Source: an uncultured Ruminococcus sp.
GTDB taxonomy: Bacteria; Bacillota; Clostridia; Oscillospirales; Acutalibacteraceae
DNA length: 34,968 nucleotides
Assembly: GCA_902798755.1 (NCBI GenBank)
Contig: CADBYC010000002.1
Location: 67,637 to 102,604 of the forward strand
Reading direction: 5' to 3'
Part shown: positions 22,467 to 30,528 of the stretch, piece after piece
Numbering within the stretch: the first letter of the stretch is position 1
Layout: each line of letters opens with the position of its first letter
Made by a program: the position numbers and the translations under genes
The notes under the pieces: generated by a model
Database searches by the model: none
The model's input: the letters and a program-made list of their open reading frames with translations, nothing else
Told to the model about the DNA's origin: nothing

Positions 22467-23816
22467 ATGAAAATGAACGAATATTTCGCGCGAATGAAAA
22501 CCGTCTTGGGCGAGGACTACGACCGCTTCTTAGAAACGGTGGACAAGCCCGCCTATAAGGCGATCCGCGTCAATACATTGAAAATACTCCCCGAGGAGCT
22601 GATCCCGCTTCTGCCCTTTGCGGGTGAACAGGTTCCCTTTGCTCCGACGGGCTATTACGTAGACGTCGAAAAGCTCGGCAAGCACCCTCTGCACCACGCG
22701 GGCGCGTTCTATGTGCAGGAGCCGTCTGCGATGTCCGCCGTGACGGCGCTCGACCCGCAGCCGGGCGACAAGGTGCTCGACCTGTGCGCCGCGCCGGGCG
22801 GCAAAAGCACCCAGATCGCCGCGTCCCTCAGCGGCACGGGACTGCTGTGGGCAAATGAGATCGTCCGCCCGAGAGCGCATATCCTGCTGTCGAATATCGA
22901 GCGCATGGGCGTCAAGAACGCCGTCGTATCGAATATGACTCCCGAAGCGCTTTGTACTAAGCTCGAGGGTTATTTTGACAAGGTGCTGGTCGACGCGCCG
23001 TGCTCGGGCGAGGGTATGTTCCGCAAGGACAAGGACGCGATCTTTGAATGGTCGGTCGAGCACAGTCTGTCCTGCGCACAGCGGCAGAAGGCGATCCTCG
23101 ACTGTGCGGCTCGCGCCGTCAAGCCCGAGGGAGAGATGGTCTACTCCACCTGCACTTTCTCCCCCGATGAGAACGAAGGCGTCGTCACGCACTTTCTGAA
23201 AGAGCACCCCGAATTCGAGCTGATCGACACGGGCTGTCGCTTCGGCATCAAAACGCTCGACCACGCGATCCGCGTCTATCCCTTTCACGGCGGCGAGGGG
23301 CATTTTGTCGCGAAATTCCGCAAGAAAAAGGGCAAGGCCTACAAGGGCAGAATGTTCCGCTATGTAGAACCTACCCGCGAGGAGCGCGTCGAGATCGAGA
23401 AGTTCGTAGCCGAGATCCTGCGCAACGTCAGCTTCCGTCACTATCACGTGATCGACGAACGAATCCTCAACCTGCCCGATCCCGAGCTGCTGCCCGATAT
23501 GGAGGGCATGAATATCCTGCGCGCGGGCGTAAAGCTCGGCGACTTCAAGAAAAACCGCATCGAGCCGCACCACAACCTCGCCACCTCTCTGACCCCCTAT
23601 GAATTCAAGCGCAGGCTGATCACGGAGTATGACGACACCCTCTGCGCGCGCTATATCAGCGGCGAGGAGCTGGAGATCGACACCTGGATCAACGGCTGGG
23701 GCGTTGTGACCGTCAACGGTATCACCCTCGGTCTGGGCAAGGCGGTAAACGGTCACCTCAAGAATAAATATCCGAAAGGACTGCGTACCCTCGCATGGAA
23801 AGACTTACAGATATAA
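22467..23816 (+). CDS. rsmF: 16S rRNA (cytosine-C5) methyltransferase, RsmF-like
   Basis: This is a SAM-dependent RNA m5C methyltransferase of the NOL1/NOP2/Sun family with 449 residues. The SAM loop is VLDLCAAPGGKSTQIA (near residue 110). The two cysteines of the mechanism are in VDAPCSGEGMF and YSTCTF. After the catalytic domain (to about 290) comes the RsmF-type C-terminal region, with KGLRTLAWKDLQ at the end. Members modify C1407-like positions of 16S rRNA. The ATG at 22467 has AGGGG upstream; ATG 22473 is possible. Its end overlaps the start of rsmA by 22 bases, so two rRNA methyltransferases are co-translated. The precise target base is inference. Confidence 0.92.
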   Translation: MKMNEYFARMKTVLGEDYDRFLETVDKPAYKAIRVNTLKILPEELIPLLPFAGEQVPFAPTGYYVDVEKLGKHPLHHAGAFYVQEPSAMSAVTALDPQPGDKVLDLCAAPGGKSTQIAASLSGTGLLWANEIVRPRAHILLSNIERMGVKNAVVSNMTPEALCTKLEGYFDKVLVDAPCSGEGMFRKDKDAIFEWSVEHSLSCAQRQKAILDCAARAVKPEGEMVYSTCTFSPDENEGVVTHFLKEHPEFELIDTGCRFGIKTLDHAIRVYPFHGGEGHFVAKFRKKKGKAYKGRMFRYVEPTREERVEIEKFVAEILRNVSFRHYHVIDERILNLPDPELLPDMEGMNILRAGVKLGDFKKNRIEPHHNLATSLTPYEFKRRLITEYDDTLCARYISGEELEIDTWINGWGVVTVNGITLGLGKAVNGHLKNKYPKGLRTLAWKDLQI

Positions 23817-24655
23817 GCACCGTCAAAAATATCCTGAGCCGTCACGGATTCACGTTCTCCAAGGTGTTGGGACAGAATTTCCTGATCAATCCCTCCGTTT
23901 GTCCGCGCATGGCTGAGGCGGCGGTACAGGGCGACAGGGTCGGCGTACTGGAAATTGGACCGGGTATCGGCGTACTGACCAAGGAACTGCTCGAGAGAGC
24001 CGGGAAGGTCGTCGCGGTGGAGCTGGACAAGCGCCTGCTCCCCGTTCTGAGCGAAACGCTCGGCGCGTATGACAACCTCAAGGTCGTCAACGCCGACGTG
24101 CTCGAGCTCGATCTGCATAAGTTGATCACGGACGAATTCGGCGGTATGGACGTCGTCGTCTGCGCCAACCTGCCGTACTACATCACCTCCCCCGTCATCA
24201 TGAAGCTGCTCGAGGATAAGCTGCCGATCAAGTCCATCACCGTCATGGTGCAAAAGGAAGCGGCAGTAAGGCTGTGTGCAGAACCCGGTACGCGCGACAG
24301 CTCCGCGATCACGGTCGCGGTACGCTATTACTGCGATCCCGAGCTGCTGTTCCACGTGTCGTCGGGCTCTTTCATGCCCGCGCCGAAGGTGGACTCGGCG
24401 GTCATTCAGCTTCATCTCCATGAGCCTGTCGTACAGCCCAAGAATGAAGCGACCTTCTTCAAGGTCATCAAGGGCGCGTTCGCTCAACGCAGAAAAACCG
24501 TATTGAACTCACTTTCTTCGTCGCTATCTCTTGACAAGAACGCCGTTCGTGATATACTGAAAGCAGCGGGGGTAGAAGAAACCGCCCGCGCCGAGAGGTT
24601 GACTCTCGAAAACTTCGCCGATATATCCAACGCCCTCGATGATAGGAGCAAATAA
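23795..24655 (+). CDS. rsmA: 16S rRNA dimethyladenosine transferase RsmA (KsgA)
   Basis: RsmA methylates two adjacent adenines (A1518/A1519 in E. coli numbering) near the 3' end of 16S rRNA during small-subunit maturation. The 286-residue length is usual. The N-terminal FSKVLGQNFLINP, SAM-binding VLEIGPGIGVLTKELL, acidic VVAVELDKRLL and the catalytic NLPYYITSP motif are all present. A helical C-terminal domain contains GAFAQRRKTVLNSL. The ATG lies within the end of rsmF, and the stop shares its last base with the ATG of the next gene, so translation is coupled throughout. Confidence 0.97.
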   Translation: MERLTDISTVKNILSRHGFTFSKVLGQNFLINPSVCPRMAEAAVQGDRVGVLEIGPGIGVLTKELLERAGKVVAVELDKRLLPVLSETLGAYDNLKVVNADVLELDLHKLITDEFGGMDVVVCANLPYYITSPVIMKLLEDKLPIKSITVMVQKEAAVRLCAEPGTRDSSAITVAVRYYCDPELLFHVSSGSFMPAPKVDSAVIQLHLHEPVVQPKNEATFFKVIKGAFAQRRKTVLNSLSSSLSLDKNAVRDILKAAGVEETARAERLTLENFADISNALDDRSK

Positions 24656-24870
24656 TGGAAAAGAAATATTTCACCATACTGGTCGTTTTGATAGGTCTGC
24701 TGGCTGTCAGCATCCTGCTGATGGGCATTTCTCTGTTGCTGTCCGAGCGCGTGTTCGGTCAGGTATCGAGCTACATCGCCATCGCCTGCGTGGTCGTCAC
24801 GCTAATCGGCGTAGTGATCGTCATTCGCAGCAACCGCAAGCACAAGGACGACGATAACGACGAGGAATGA
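24655..24870 (+). CDS. Small membrane protein, 71 residues, two helices
   Basis: I do not recognise this protein. It has two strongly hydrophobic segments (about residues 7-29 and 40-58), a short polar turn between them and a charged tail (RKHKDDDNDEE), so both ends are probably cytoplasmic. GGAG stands six bases before the ATG, which overlaps the rsmA stop by one base. A terminator follows directly. The context (rsmF-rsmA operon) does not suggest a function. The coupling, ribosome site and clean topology argue that it is real. Confidence 0.8.
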   Translation: MEKKYFTILVVLIGLLAVSILLMGISLLLSERVFGQVSSYIAIACVVVTLIGVVIVIRSNRKHKDDDNDEE

Positions 24871-24882
24871 TCACGCACTTAC

Positions 24883-24909
24883 GCACCGCTGAAAGGCGGT
24901 GCTTTTTTT
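24883..24909 (+). terminator. Terminator of the rsmF-rsmA operon
   Basis: GCACCGC and GCGGTGC form a 7-bp stem around TGAAAG, followed by seven T residues. Confidence 0.95.
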
Positions 24910-24989
24910 GTTGCACGGGTATTGAAAACGTCAGTCATACGGGTAAAAACAATATCAAATATTCTAATAGCAAATAAAGCGCGCTGACT

Positions 24990-25007
24990 TTGTTAAAATA
25001 ATAACAA
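24990..25007. promoter_or_regulatory. Rex-type operator upstream of adhE
   Basis: TTGTTAAAATAATAACAA matches the Rex consensus TTGTTAAnnnnTTAACAA at all but one defined position. Rex represses fermentation genes such as adhE when NADH/NAD+ is low. The operator covers the -35 box of a candidate promoter (24990-25019). Confidence 0.85.
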
Positions 25008-25019
25008 TATGTCTATAAA
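24990..25019 (+). promoter_or_regulatory. Upstream adhE promoter candidate (P1) overlapping the Rex site
   Basis: TTGTTA (24990-24995) and TATAAA (25014-25019) are 18 bases apart. The -35 box is the left half of the Rex operator, so Rex binding would block it. Confidence 0.55.
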
Positions 25020-25057
25020 CATCAAAAATCCCGCGTTTTCTTTGTGTCATATGCAAA

Positions 25058-25086
25058 TTGAATCCGATTTTGGCATATGCTATACT
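25058..25086 (+). promoter_or_regulatory. Downstream adhE promoter candidate (P2)
   Basis: TTGAAT (25058-25063) and TATACT (25081-25086) are 17 bases apart. An inverted repeat CATATGC (25049-25055) / GCATATG (25073-25079) brackets the -35 box and could bind a second regulator. Confidence 0.7.
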
Positions 25087-25132
25087 TAATAATGTGCAAT
25101 AAATCATTTTCCTGTTATGGGAGGAATCTTAA

Positions 25133-27757
25133 ATGGATAAAGAAAAGTATTTAGTAGACAGCGTGGAAGCGCTGGAAAAGAAGATCGGCGAGGTCCGCAG
25201 GGCGCAGGAGAAGTTCAGCTCCTACACCCAGGAGCAGGTCGACGCGATCTTCAAGGCGGCGGCTCTGGCGGCTAACAAGGCGCGTCTGTCGCTGGCAAAG
25301 GACGCCGTAGCCGAGACAGGCATGGGCGTCGTGGAGGATAAGGTCATCAAGAACAACTACGCCTCCGAATATATCTATAACGCATACAAGGACGCCGTCA
25401 CCTGCGGCGTTGTCGAAGAGGACAGTGCGGCGGGTATCGTGCGCGTTGCCGAGCCGATCGGCGTTGTCGCGGCTGTCATTCCGACCACCAACCCGACCTC
25501 GACCGCGATCTTCAAGTGCCTGATCTCTTTAAAGACCCGCAACGGTATCATCATCTCCCCTCACCCGCGCGCGAAGAAAAGCACCATCGACGCGGCAAAG
25601 ATCGTCCTTGACGCGGCTGTCAAAGCGGGCGCACCCGAGGACATCATCGCATGGATCGACGTACCCTCTCTCGATATGACCAACACCCTGATGAAAGAAG
25701 CCGACATTATCCTCGCGACCGGCGGTCCCGGCATGGTAAAGGCGGCATATTCCTCAGGCAAACCCGCCCTCGGCGTAGGCGCGGGCAACACCCCCGCCAT
25801 CATTGACGAGAGCGCCGACATCATTCTCGCCGTCAACTCCATCATTCACTCTAAGACCTTTGACAACGGTATGATCTGCGCGTCCGAGCAGAGCGTACAC
25901 GTCGCTTCTTCCATCTACGACAAGGTCAAGGCGGAGTTCGAATATCGCGGCTGTTATTTCTTAAAGCCCGACGAGCTGAACAAGGTGCGCAAGACCATCA
26001 TCATCAACGGTTCTTTGAACGCGAAGATCGTCGGTCAAAGCGCTTATAAGATCGCAAAGCTCAGCGGCGTTGAGGTTCCCGAAACAGCTAAAGTGCTGAT
26101 CGGCGAAGTACAGAGCGTGGACCTCAGCGAGGAATTCGCACACGAGAAGCTCTCCCCTGTCCTCGCAATGTATAAATTCGACACCATCGAAGAAGCGTTC
26201 AACAACGCGGAACAGCTGATCGCGGACGGCGGCTACGGTCACACCTCCTCCATCTACATCAACGAGCTGACCCGCAAGGACGTGCTCGACGAGTTTATGG
26301 AGCGCATGAAGACCTGCCGTATCGTGGTCAACACTCCCTCCTCACAGGGCGGTATCGGCGACATCTACAACTTCCGTCTTGCGCCCTCGCTGACGCTCGG
26401 CTGCGGCTCATGGGGCGGCAACTCGATCTACGAGAACGTCGGCGTCAAGCACCTGTTGAACATCAAAACCGTAGCCAAGAGGAGGAACAATATGCTTTGG
26501 TTCAGAGCGCCTGAAAAGGTATATGTCAAGCAAGGCTGTCTGCCCGTCGCTCTCGACGAGCTGGGCGCCGTTATGAATAAAAAGAAAGCCTTCATCGTCA
26601 CCGACAGCTTCCTGTACGCGAACGGCTACACAAAGCCGATCGAGAGTAAGCTCGACGAAATGGGCATTATGCACACCACCTTCAGCGAGGTCGCTCCCGA
26701 TCCGACCCTCGGCTGCGCGAAGATGGGCGCCAAGATGATGCAGAGCTTCAAGCCCGACGTCATCATTGCGGTCGGCGGCGGTTCTCCGATGGACGCCGCA
26801 AAGATCATGTGGGTACTGTACGAGCATCCCGAGGTCGATTTTGAGGACATGGCGATGCGCTTCATGGACATCCGCAAGCGCGTCTACACCTTCCCGCACA
26901 TGGGCGACAAGGCATACTTCATCGCGATCCCGACCTCCTCGGGCACAGGTTCCGAGGTCACGCCCTTCGCGGTCATCACCGACGAGAACAGCGGTATCAA
27001 GTATCCGCTGGCGGACTATGAGCTGATGCCCGATATGGCGATCGTCGACGCGGACATGATGATGAACGCGCCCAAGGGTCTTACCTCCGCTTCGGGTATC
27101 GACGCGGTATCTCACGCGCTGGAAGCCTACGCCTCCATCATGGCGACCGACTACACCGACGGTCTCGCCCTGCAGGCGTTGAAGGTATTGTTCGAATATC
27201 TGCCGAAGGCATACAAGAGTGCAGTCACAGGCGTTCCCGATAAAGAAGCCAGAGAGAAGATGGCGAACGCCGCTACTATGGCGGGTATGGCATTTGCCAA
27301 CGCCTTCCTCGGTGTGATGCACTCTATGGCGCATAAGCTGGGCGCGTTCCACCATATCCCCCACGGCGTGGCGAACGCGCTGATGATGAACGAGGTGCTG
27401 ATGTTCAACAGCAAGGAAGCGCCGACCAAGATGGGCACCTTCCCGCAGTACGATCACCCGCACACGATGAGAAGATACGCCGAGGTCGCCGAGACCTTAG
27501 GCATCGACGGCAAGGACGATCAGGAAAAGCTCGACAACCTGCTCTCCGCGATCTCCGCCCTCAAGGAAGAGATCGGCATCATGCCGACCATTCGCGACTA
27601 CGTCCCCGATGAGGAAGCGTTCCTCTCCACCCTCGACGAGATGAGCGAGCAGGCGTTCGACGACCAGTGCACGGGCGCGAACCCGCGCTATCCGCTGATC
27701 TCCGAGATTAAGCAGATGTATCTCAACGCCTATTACGGCGAGCATAAAGACGTTTAA
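25133..27757 (+). CDS. adhE: Bifunctional aldehyde/alcohol dehydrogenase AdhE
   Basis: AdhE reduces acetyl-CoA to acetaldehyde and then ethanol, reoxidising two NADH in fermentation; family members assemble into spirosomes. The 874-residue fusion has an N-terminal CoA-acylating aldehyde dehydrogenase (about 1-440), with the catalytic Cys249 in DNGMICASEQ and a GVGAGNTPAII segment. The C-terminal iron alcohol dehydrogenase (about 455-874) has GGGSPMDAAKIMW, PTSSGTGSEVTPFAVI and the metal-binding His cluster MHSMAHKLGAFHHIPHG. The ATG has GGGAGG upstream. The upstream region carries a Rex operator and two promoter candidates. A kinase-like gene follows after 12 bases. Confidence 0.97.
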   Translation: MDKEKYLVDSVEALEKKIGEVRRAQEKFSSYTQEQVDAIFKAAALAANKARLSLAKDAVAETGMGVVEDKVIKNNYASEYIYNAYKDAVTCGVVEEDSAAGIVRVAEPIGVVAAVIPTTNPTSTAIFKCLISLKTRNGIIISPHPRAKKSTIDAAKIVLDAAVKAGAPEDIIAWIDVPSLDMTNTLMKEADIILATGGPGMVKAAYSSGKPALGVGAGNTPAIIDESADIILAVNSIIHSKTFDNGMICASEQSVHVASSIYDKVKAEFEYRGCYFLKPDELNKVRKTIIINGSLNAKIVGQSAYKIAKLSGVEVPETAKVLIGEVQSVDLSEEFAHEKLSPVLAMYKFDTIEEAFNNAEQLIADGGYGHTSSIYINELTRKDVLDEFMERMKTCRIVVNTPSSQGGIGDIYNFRLAPSLTLGCGSWGGNSIYENVGVKHLLNIKTVAKRRNNMLWFRAPEKVYVKQGCLPVALDELGAVMNKKKAFIVTDSFLYANGYTKPIESKLDEMGIMHTTFSEVAPDPTLGCAKMGAKMMQSFKPDVIIAVGGGSPMDAAKIMWVLYEHPEVDFEDMAMRFMDIRKRVYTFPHMGDKAYFIAIPTSSGTGSEVTPFAVITDENSGIKYPLADYELMPDMAIVDADMMMNAPKGLTSASGIDAVSHALEAYASIMATDYTDGLALQALKVLFEYLPKAYKSAVTGVPDKEAREKMANAATMAGMAFANAFLGVMHSMAHKLGAFHHIPHGVANALMMNEVLMFNSKEAPTKMGTFPQYDHPHTMRRYAEVAETLGIDGKDDQEKLDNLLSAISALKEEIGIMPTIRDYVPDEEAFLSTLDEMSEQAFDDQCTGANPRYPLISEIKQMYLNAYYGEHKDV

Positions 27758-27769
27758 GGAGGCGTTACT

Positions 27770-28525
27770 ATGAGCAATCTGAATCATGAGATCTTGGCTG
27801 AGAGAAGCCACAAGGTCATCTATAAAGACGGCGACACCGTTCTCAAGGTATTCGACAGCGATTACAGCAAAGCGGATATCCTGAATGAAGCGTTGAATCA
27901 GGCGCGTATCGAGGAGACAGGACTGAACGTCCCGAAGCTGCTTGAAGTCGGTATCATCGACGGCAAATGGGCGATCCGCACCGAGTATGTACCCGGCAAA
28001 ACGCTCGCAAAGCTGATGGAAGAGAATCCCGACAAGCTCGACGAGTATCTCGACCTCTTTGTCAATATCCAGAAAGAGATCTTCAGCAAGGAAGCGCCTC
28101 TGCTCAATAAGATCAAGGATAAATTCAACCGTAAGATCTCCGCGAGCCGCTTTGACGCGACCACCCGCTATGAGCTGCACACGCGCCTTGACTCGATGAA
28201 GAACCACAAGAAGATCTGTCACGGCGATTTCACGCCGTCCAATATCATCATCACCCCCGGCGGGGACTACTCGATCCTCGACTGGTCGCATGTCACGCAG
28301 GGCAACGCCGCTGCCGACGCCGCGCGCACCTATATGCTGTTCTGCCTGAAGGGTATGGACGAGGTCGCCGAGAAATATCTCGCCCTCTTCTGTAAAAAGA
28401 CCGACACCGCCAAGCAGTACGTACAGCGCTGGATGCCGATCGTCGCCTGCACGCAGAGCGTCAAGGGCAAGCCCGAGGAGCAGGACTTCCTCGAGCGCTG
28501 GGTCAACGTCGTAGATTACGAGTGA
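27770..28525 (+). CDS. APH-family small-molecule kinase
   Basis: This is a 251-residue protein of the aminoglycoside/choline phosphotransferase fold. The Brenner-type catalytic loop CHGDFTPSNII (Asp and Asn in HxDxxxxN) lies near residues 148-158, and the metal-binding Asp is in SILDWSH. The N-lobe has the HKVIYKDGDTVLKVF strand with its candidate nucleotide-binding Lys. The protein is probably cytoplasmic. The gene is 12 bases downstream of adhE with its own AAGGAGG, so it should be made with adhE. Its substrate is not evident; resistance is only one of many roles of the fold, and an association with fermentation suggests a metabolic or housekeeping substrate. Confidence 0.85.
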   Translation: MSNLNHEILAERSHKVIYKDGDTVLKVFDSDYSKADILNEALNQARIEETGLNVPKLLEVGIIDGKWAIRTEYVPGKTLAKLMEENPDKLDEYLDLFVNIQKEIFSKEAPLLNKIKDKFNRKISASRFDATTRYELHTRLDSMKNHKKICHGDFTPSNIIITPGGDYSILDWSHVTQGNAAADAARTYMLFCLKGMDEVAEKYLALFCKKTDTAKQYVQRWMPIVACTQSVKGKPEEQDFLERWVNVVDYE

Positions 28526-28656
28526 CACGCGCCGCCTTTTGCAAACTTGATTGTTACTAACGTTTCATAAACGGCGGGACAAATGTGTTTCTTAATCCGT
28601 TTTTACCCTACTGTTATTTATCGGCGAATCAAAAGTATTGATGAAGGAGTGTTATC

Positions 28657-29052
28657 ATGTCCGAGATCACCATCGGCTTGACAAATGAAAAATCTGTCGC
28701 GGTCACGATCGAGAATACCGCTATCTCCATGGGCAGCGGTACGCTCAGGGTTTTCGCGACGCCCGCAATGATCGCGCTGTGCGAGGGCTGCTGTGCCGAA
28801 GCTGTCGAAGACCTGCTCGGCGAGGGCATGACCTCCGTCGGCACCAAGGTCGATATCGAGCACCTCGCCGCCTCCCCCATCGGCGCGAGTATCCTGTGCA
28901 AAAGCAGGATCGTTGCTGTGGACGGCAGACGGCTGGACTTCGAGGTCGAAGTCCATGACAATGTCGGTCTGATCGGCAAGGGCAGGCACACGCGCTTCAT
29001 CGTCGACGCGGAAAAATTCGTCAACAAAACCTACGCAAAGCTGAACAAATAA
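28657..29052 (+). CDS. Hotdog-fold thioesterase (FlK-like family)
   Basis: This is a 131-residue protein that looks like a single hotdog domain of the fluoroacetyl-CoA thioesterase-like type. It has an N-terminal strand with TATPAMI-type sequence (VFATPAMIALCEGCC), the SVGTKVDIEHLAASPIG segment with the likely catalytic His, and the final strand KGRHTRFIVD. Such proteins hydrolyse short acyl-CoAs, some acting as detoxifiers. GAAGGAG precedes the ATG. It follows the kinase gene after 131 bases and precedes a terminator, so it may be the last gene of the adhE transcript or have its own promoter. The acyl substrate is unknown. Confidence 0.87.
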   Translation: MSEITIGLTNEKSVAVTIENTAISMGSGTLRVFATPAMIALCEGCCAEAVEDLLGEGMTSVGTKVDIEHLAASPIGASILCKSRIVAVDGRRLDFEVEVHDNVGLIGKGRHTRFIVDAEKFVNKTYAKLNK

Positions 29053-29067
29053 GACTCACATAAGCAA

Positions 29068-29095
29068 ATCCGCCCGAGGAATCCCTCGGGCGGAT
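29068..29095. terminator. Bidirectional terminator between the thioesterase gene and gatB
   Basis: ATCCGCCCGAGG and CCTCGGGCGGAT form a 12-bp stem around a four-base loop. T-rich stretches lie on both sides (ACTTTTAT on plus, TTTGCTTAT on minus). Confidence 0.88.
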
Positions 29096-29115
29096 ACTTT
29101 TATGTTCTGATGATA

Positions 29116-30528
29116 TTATCCGATCAATTCTTTCAGCTTGGCGATAACGGTCGGCGCGTCAGCACGTCCGCGGCTCTGCTTCATGACGTTGCCTAAGACT
29201 GCCATCAGCGCTTTTTCCTTGCCGCTCTTGTAGTCGGCGACCGCCGCCTGCATCGACGCTATCGCGTTCTGACAGTATTCTGTCAGGGTCGCGTCGTCAA
29301 GACCCGCCATATCGGACTCGCTGACGAAATCCGTCACGGGCTTGCCGCTGTCGAGCATCTGGTCGAGCGCTTTCTTCGCAAGATTGTTCTTGAGCTTGCC
29401 GCTTTCGAGCAGCTTGCACAGCTCATTCAGCTGTTCGGGAGTGGTCTTGATATCCAGCGCCTCTTTGTCAGCTTCGGTCTCAAGTCTGCGGAAGATCTGA
29501 CCGATGATGAAGTTCGAGGCGGTTTTCGGAGATTTCAGCCCCTCGCTCGCTTTGTCAAAGTACTCAGAGATACTGCGGTACTTCGTCAGCTGGGCGGCGT
29601 CCTTCTCGGGGATACCGTATTCCTCGGTATAACGCTGGTATTTCTGCTCGGGCAGCTCAGGCAGTCTGCCTTTGATCTCCTCTACTCTCTCACGCGGTAC
29701 GTTGATTGTCACAAGATCAGGCTCGCGGAAATAGCGATAGTCATGCGCGTCCTCTTTCGAACGCATGGAAGAGGTAGTACCTGTCGCGTCGTCGTATCTG
29801 AGAGTTTCCTGCACGACCTCGCCGCCGCTTTCGATCAGATCGACCTGGCGCTCATATTCATATTCCATCGCCTTCGCGATATTGGTGATGGAGTTCATGT
29901 TCTTGATCTCGGTACGGGTGCCGAGCTTCTCACTGCCCTCGGGACGAACGGAGATATTGACGTCACAGCGCATGGAGCCCTCCTGCATACGGCAGTCGGA
30001 AATACCGATATAGCGCATGGTCTGCTGGAGCTTTTCAACATACTCCTTTGCCTCGTCGATACTGCGGAAATCGGGCTCGGTAACGATCTCGATCAGCGGT
30101 ACGCCGCCGCGGTTGTAGTCAACGTAGGTGTCGCCGTGGTTGTGGATCAGCTTACCCGCGTCCTCCTCGATATGGATACGCAGAATACGGATTTTTCTGC
30201 CGTTAGAGAGCTGAATGTAGCCGTGCTCGCACAGGGGCTTATCAAACTGGCTGATCTGATACGCCTTAGGCAGATCGGGATAGCAGTAGTTCTTTCTGTC
30301 CATCTTGGCGATCTCGGCGATCTCGCAGTTGGTGGCAAGACCCGCCATGATCGCGTACTCCACCACGCGCTCGTTGAGCTTCGGGAGCGTACCGGGCAAG
30401 CCGATACAGACAGGACAGCAATGGGTGTTGGGGTCGCCGCCGAACTTGGTGGTGCAGGAGCAGAAGATTTTCGTATTGGTCTGTAACTCTACATGGGTCT
30501 CAAAGCCCGCTACTAACTCATATTTCAC
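29116..30528 (-). CDS. gatB: Aspartyl/glutamyl-tRNA amidotransferase subunit B
   Basis: GatB is the kinase and tRNA-binding subunit of GatCAB, which converts Asp-tRNA(Asn) and/or Glu-tRNA(Gln) to the amide form. From the GTG at 30528 it has 470 residues. It contains the FETHVELQT N-terminus, the zinc-site cysteines (CSC and CCPVC), DRKNYCYPDLPKAYQISQ in the catalytic cradle and the helical/YqeY tail ending in VMKQSRGRADAPTVIAKLKELIG. GTG 30528 overlaps the gatA stop as GTGA, the usual coupled arrangement; GTG 30543 would add five residues. It is the last gene of aspS-gatC-gatA-gatB. Confidence 0.95.
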   Translation of the reverse strand: MKYELVAGFETHVELQTNTKIFCSCTTKFGGDPNTHCCPVCIGLPGTLPKLNERVVEYAIMAGLATNCEIAEIAKMDRKNYCYPDLPKAYQISQFDKPLCEHGYIQLSNGRKIRILRIHIEEDAGKLIHNHGDTYVDYNRGGVPLIEIVTEPDFRSIDEAKEYVEKLQQTMRYIGISDCRMQEGSMRCDVNISVRPEGSEKLGTRTEIKNMNSITNIAKAMEYEYERQVDLIESGGEVVQETLRYDDATGTTSSMRSKEDAHDYRYFREPDLVTINVPRERVEEIKGRLPELPEQKYQRYTEEYGIPEKDAAQLTKYRSISEYFDKASEGLKSPKTASNFIIGQIFRRLETEADKEALDIKTTPEQLNELCKLLESGKLKNNLAKKALDQMLDSGKPVTDFVSESDMAGLDDATLTEYCQNAIASMQAAVADYKSGKEKALMAVLGNVMKQSRGRADAPTVIAKLKELIG

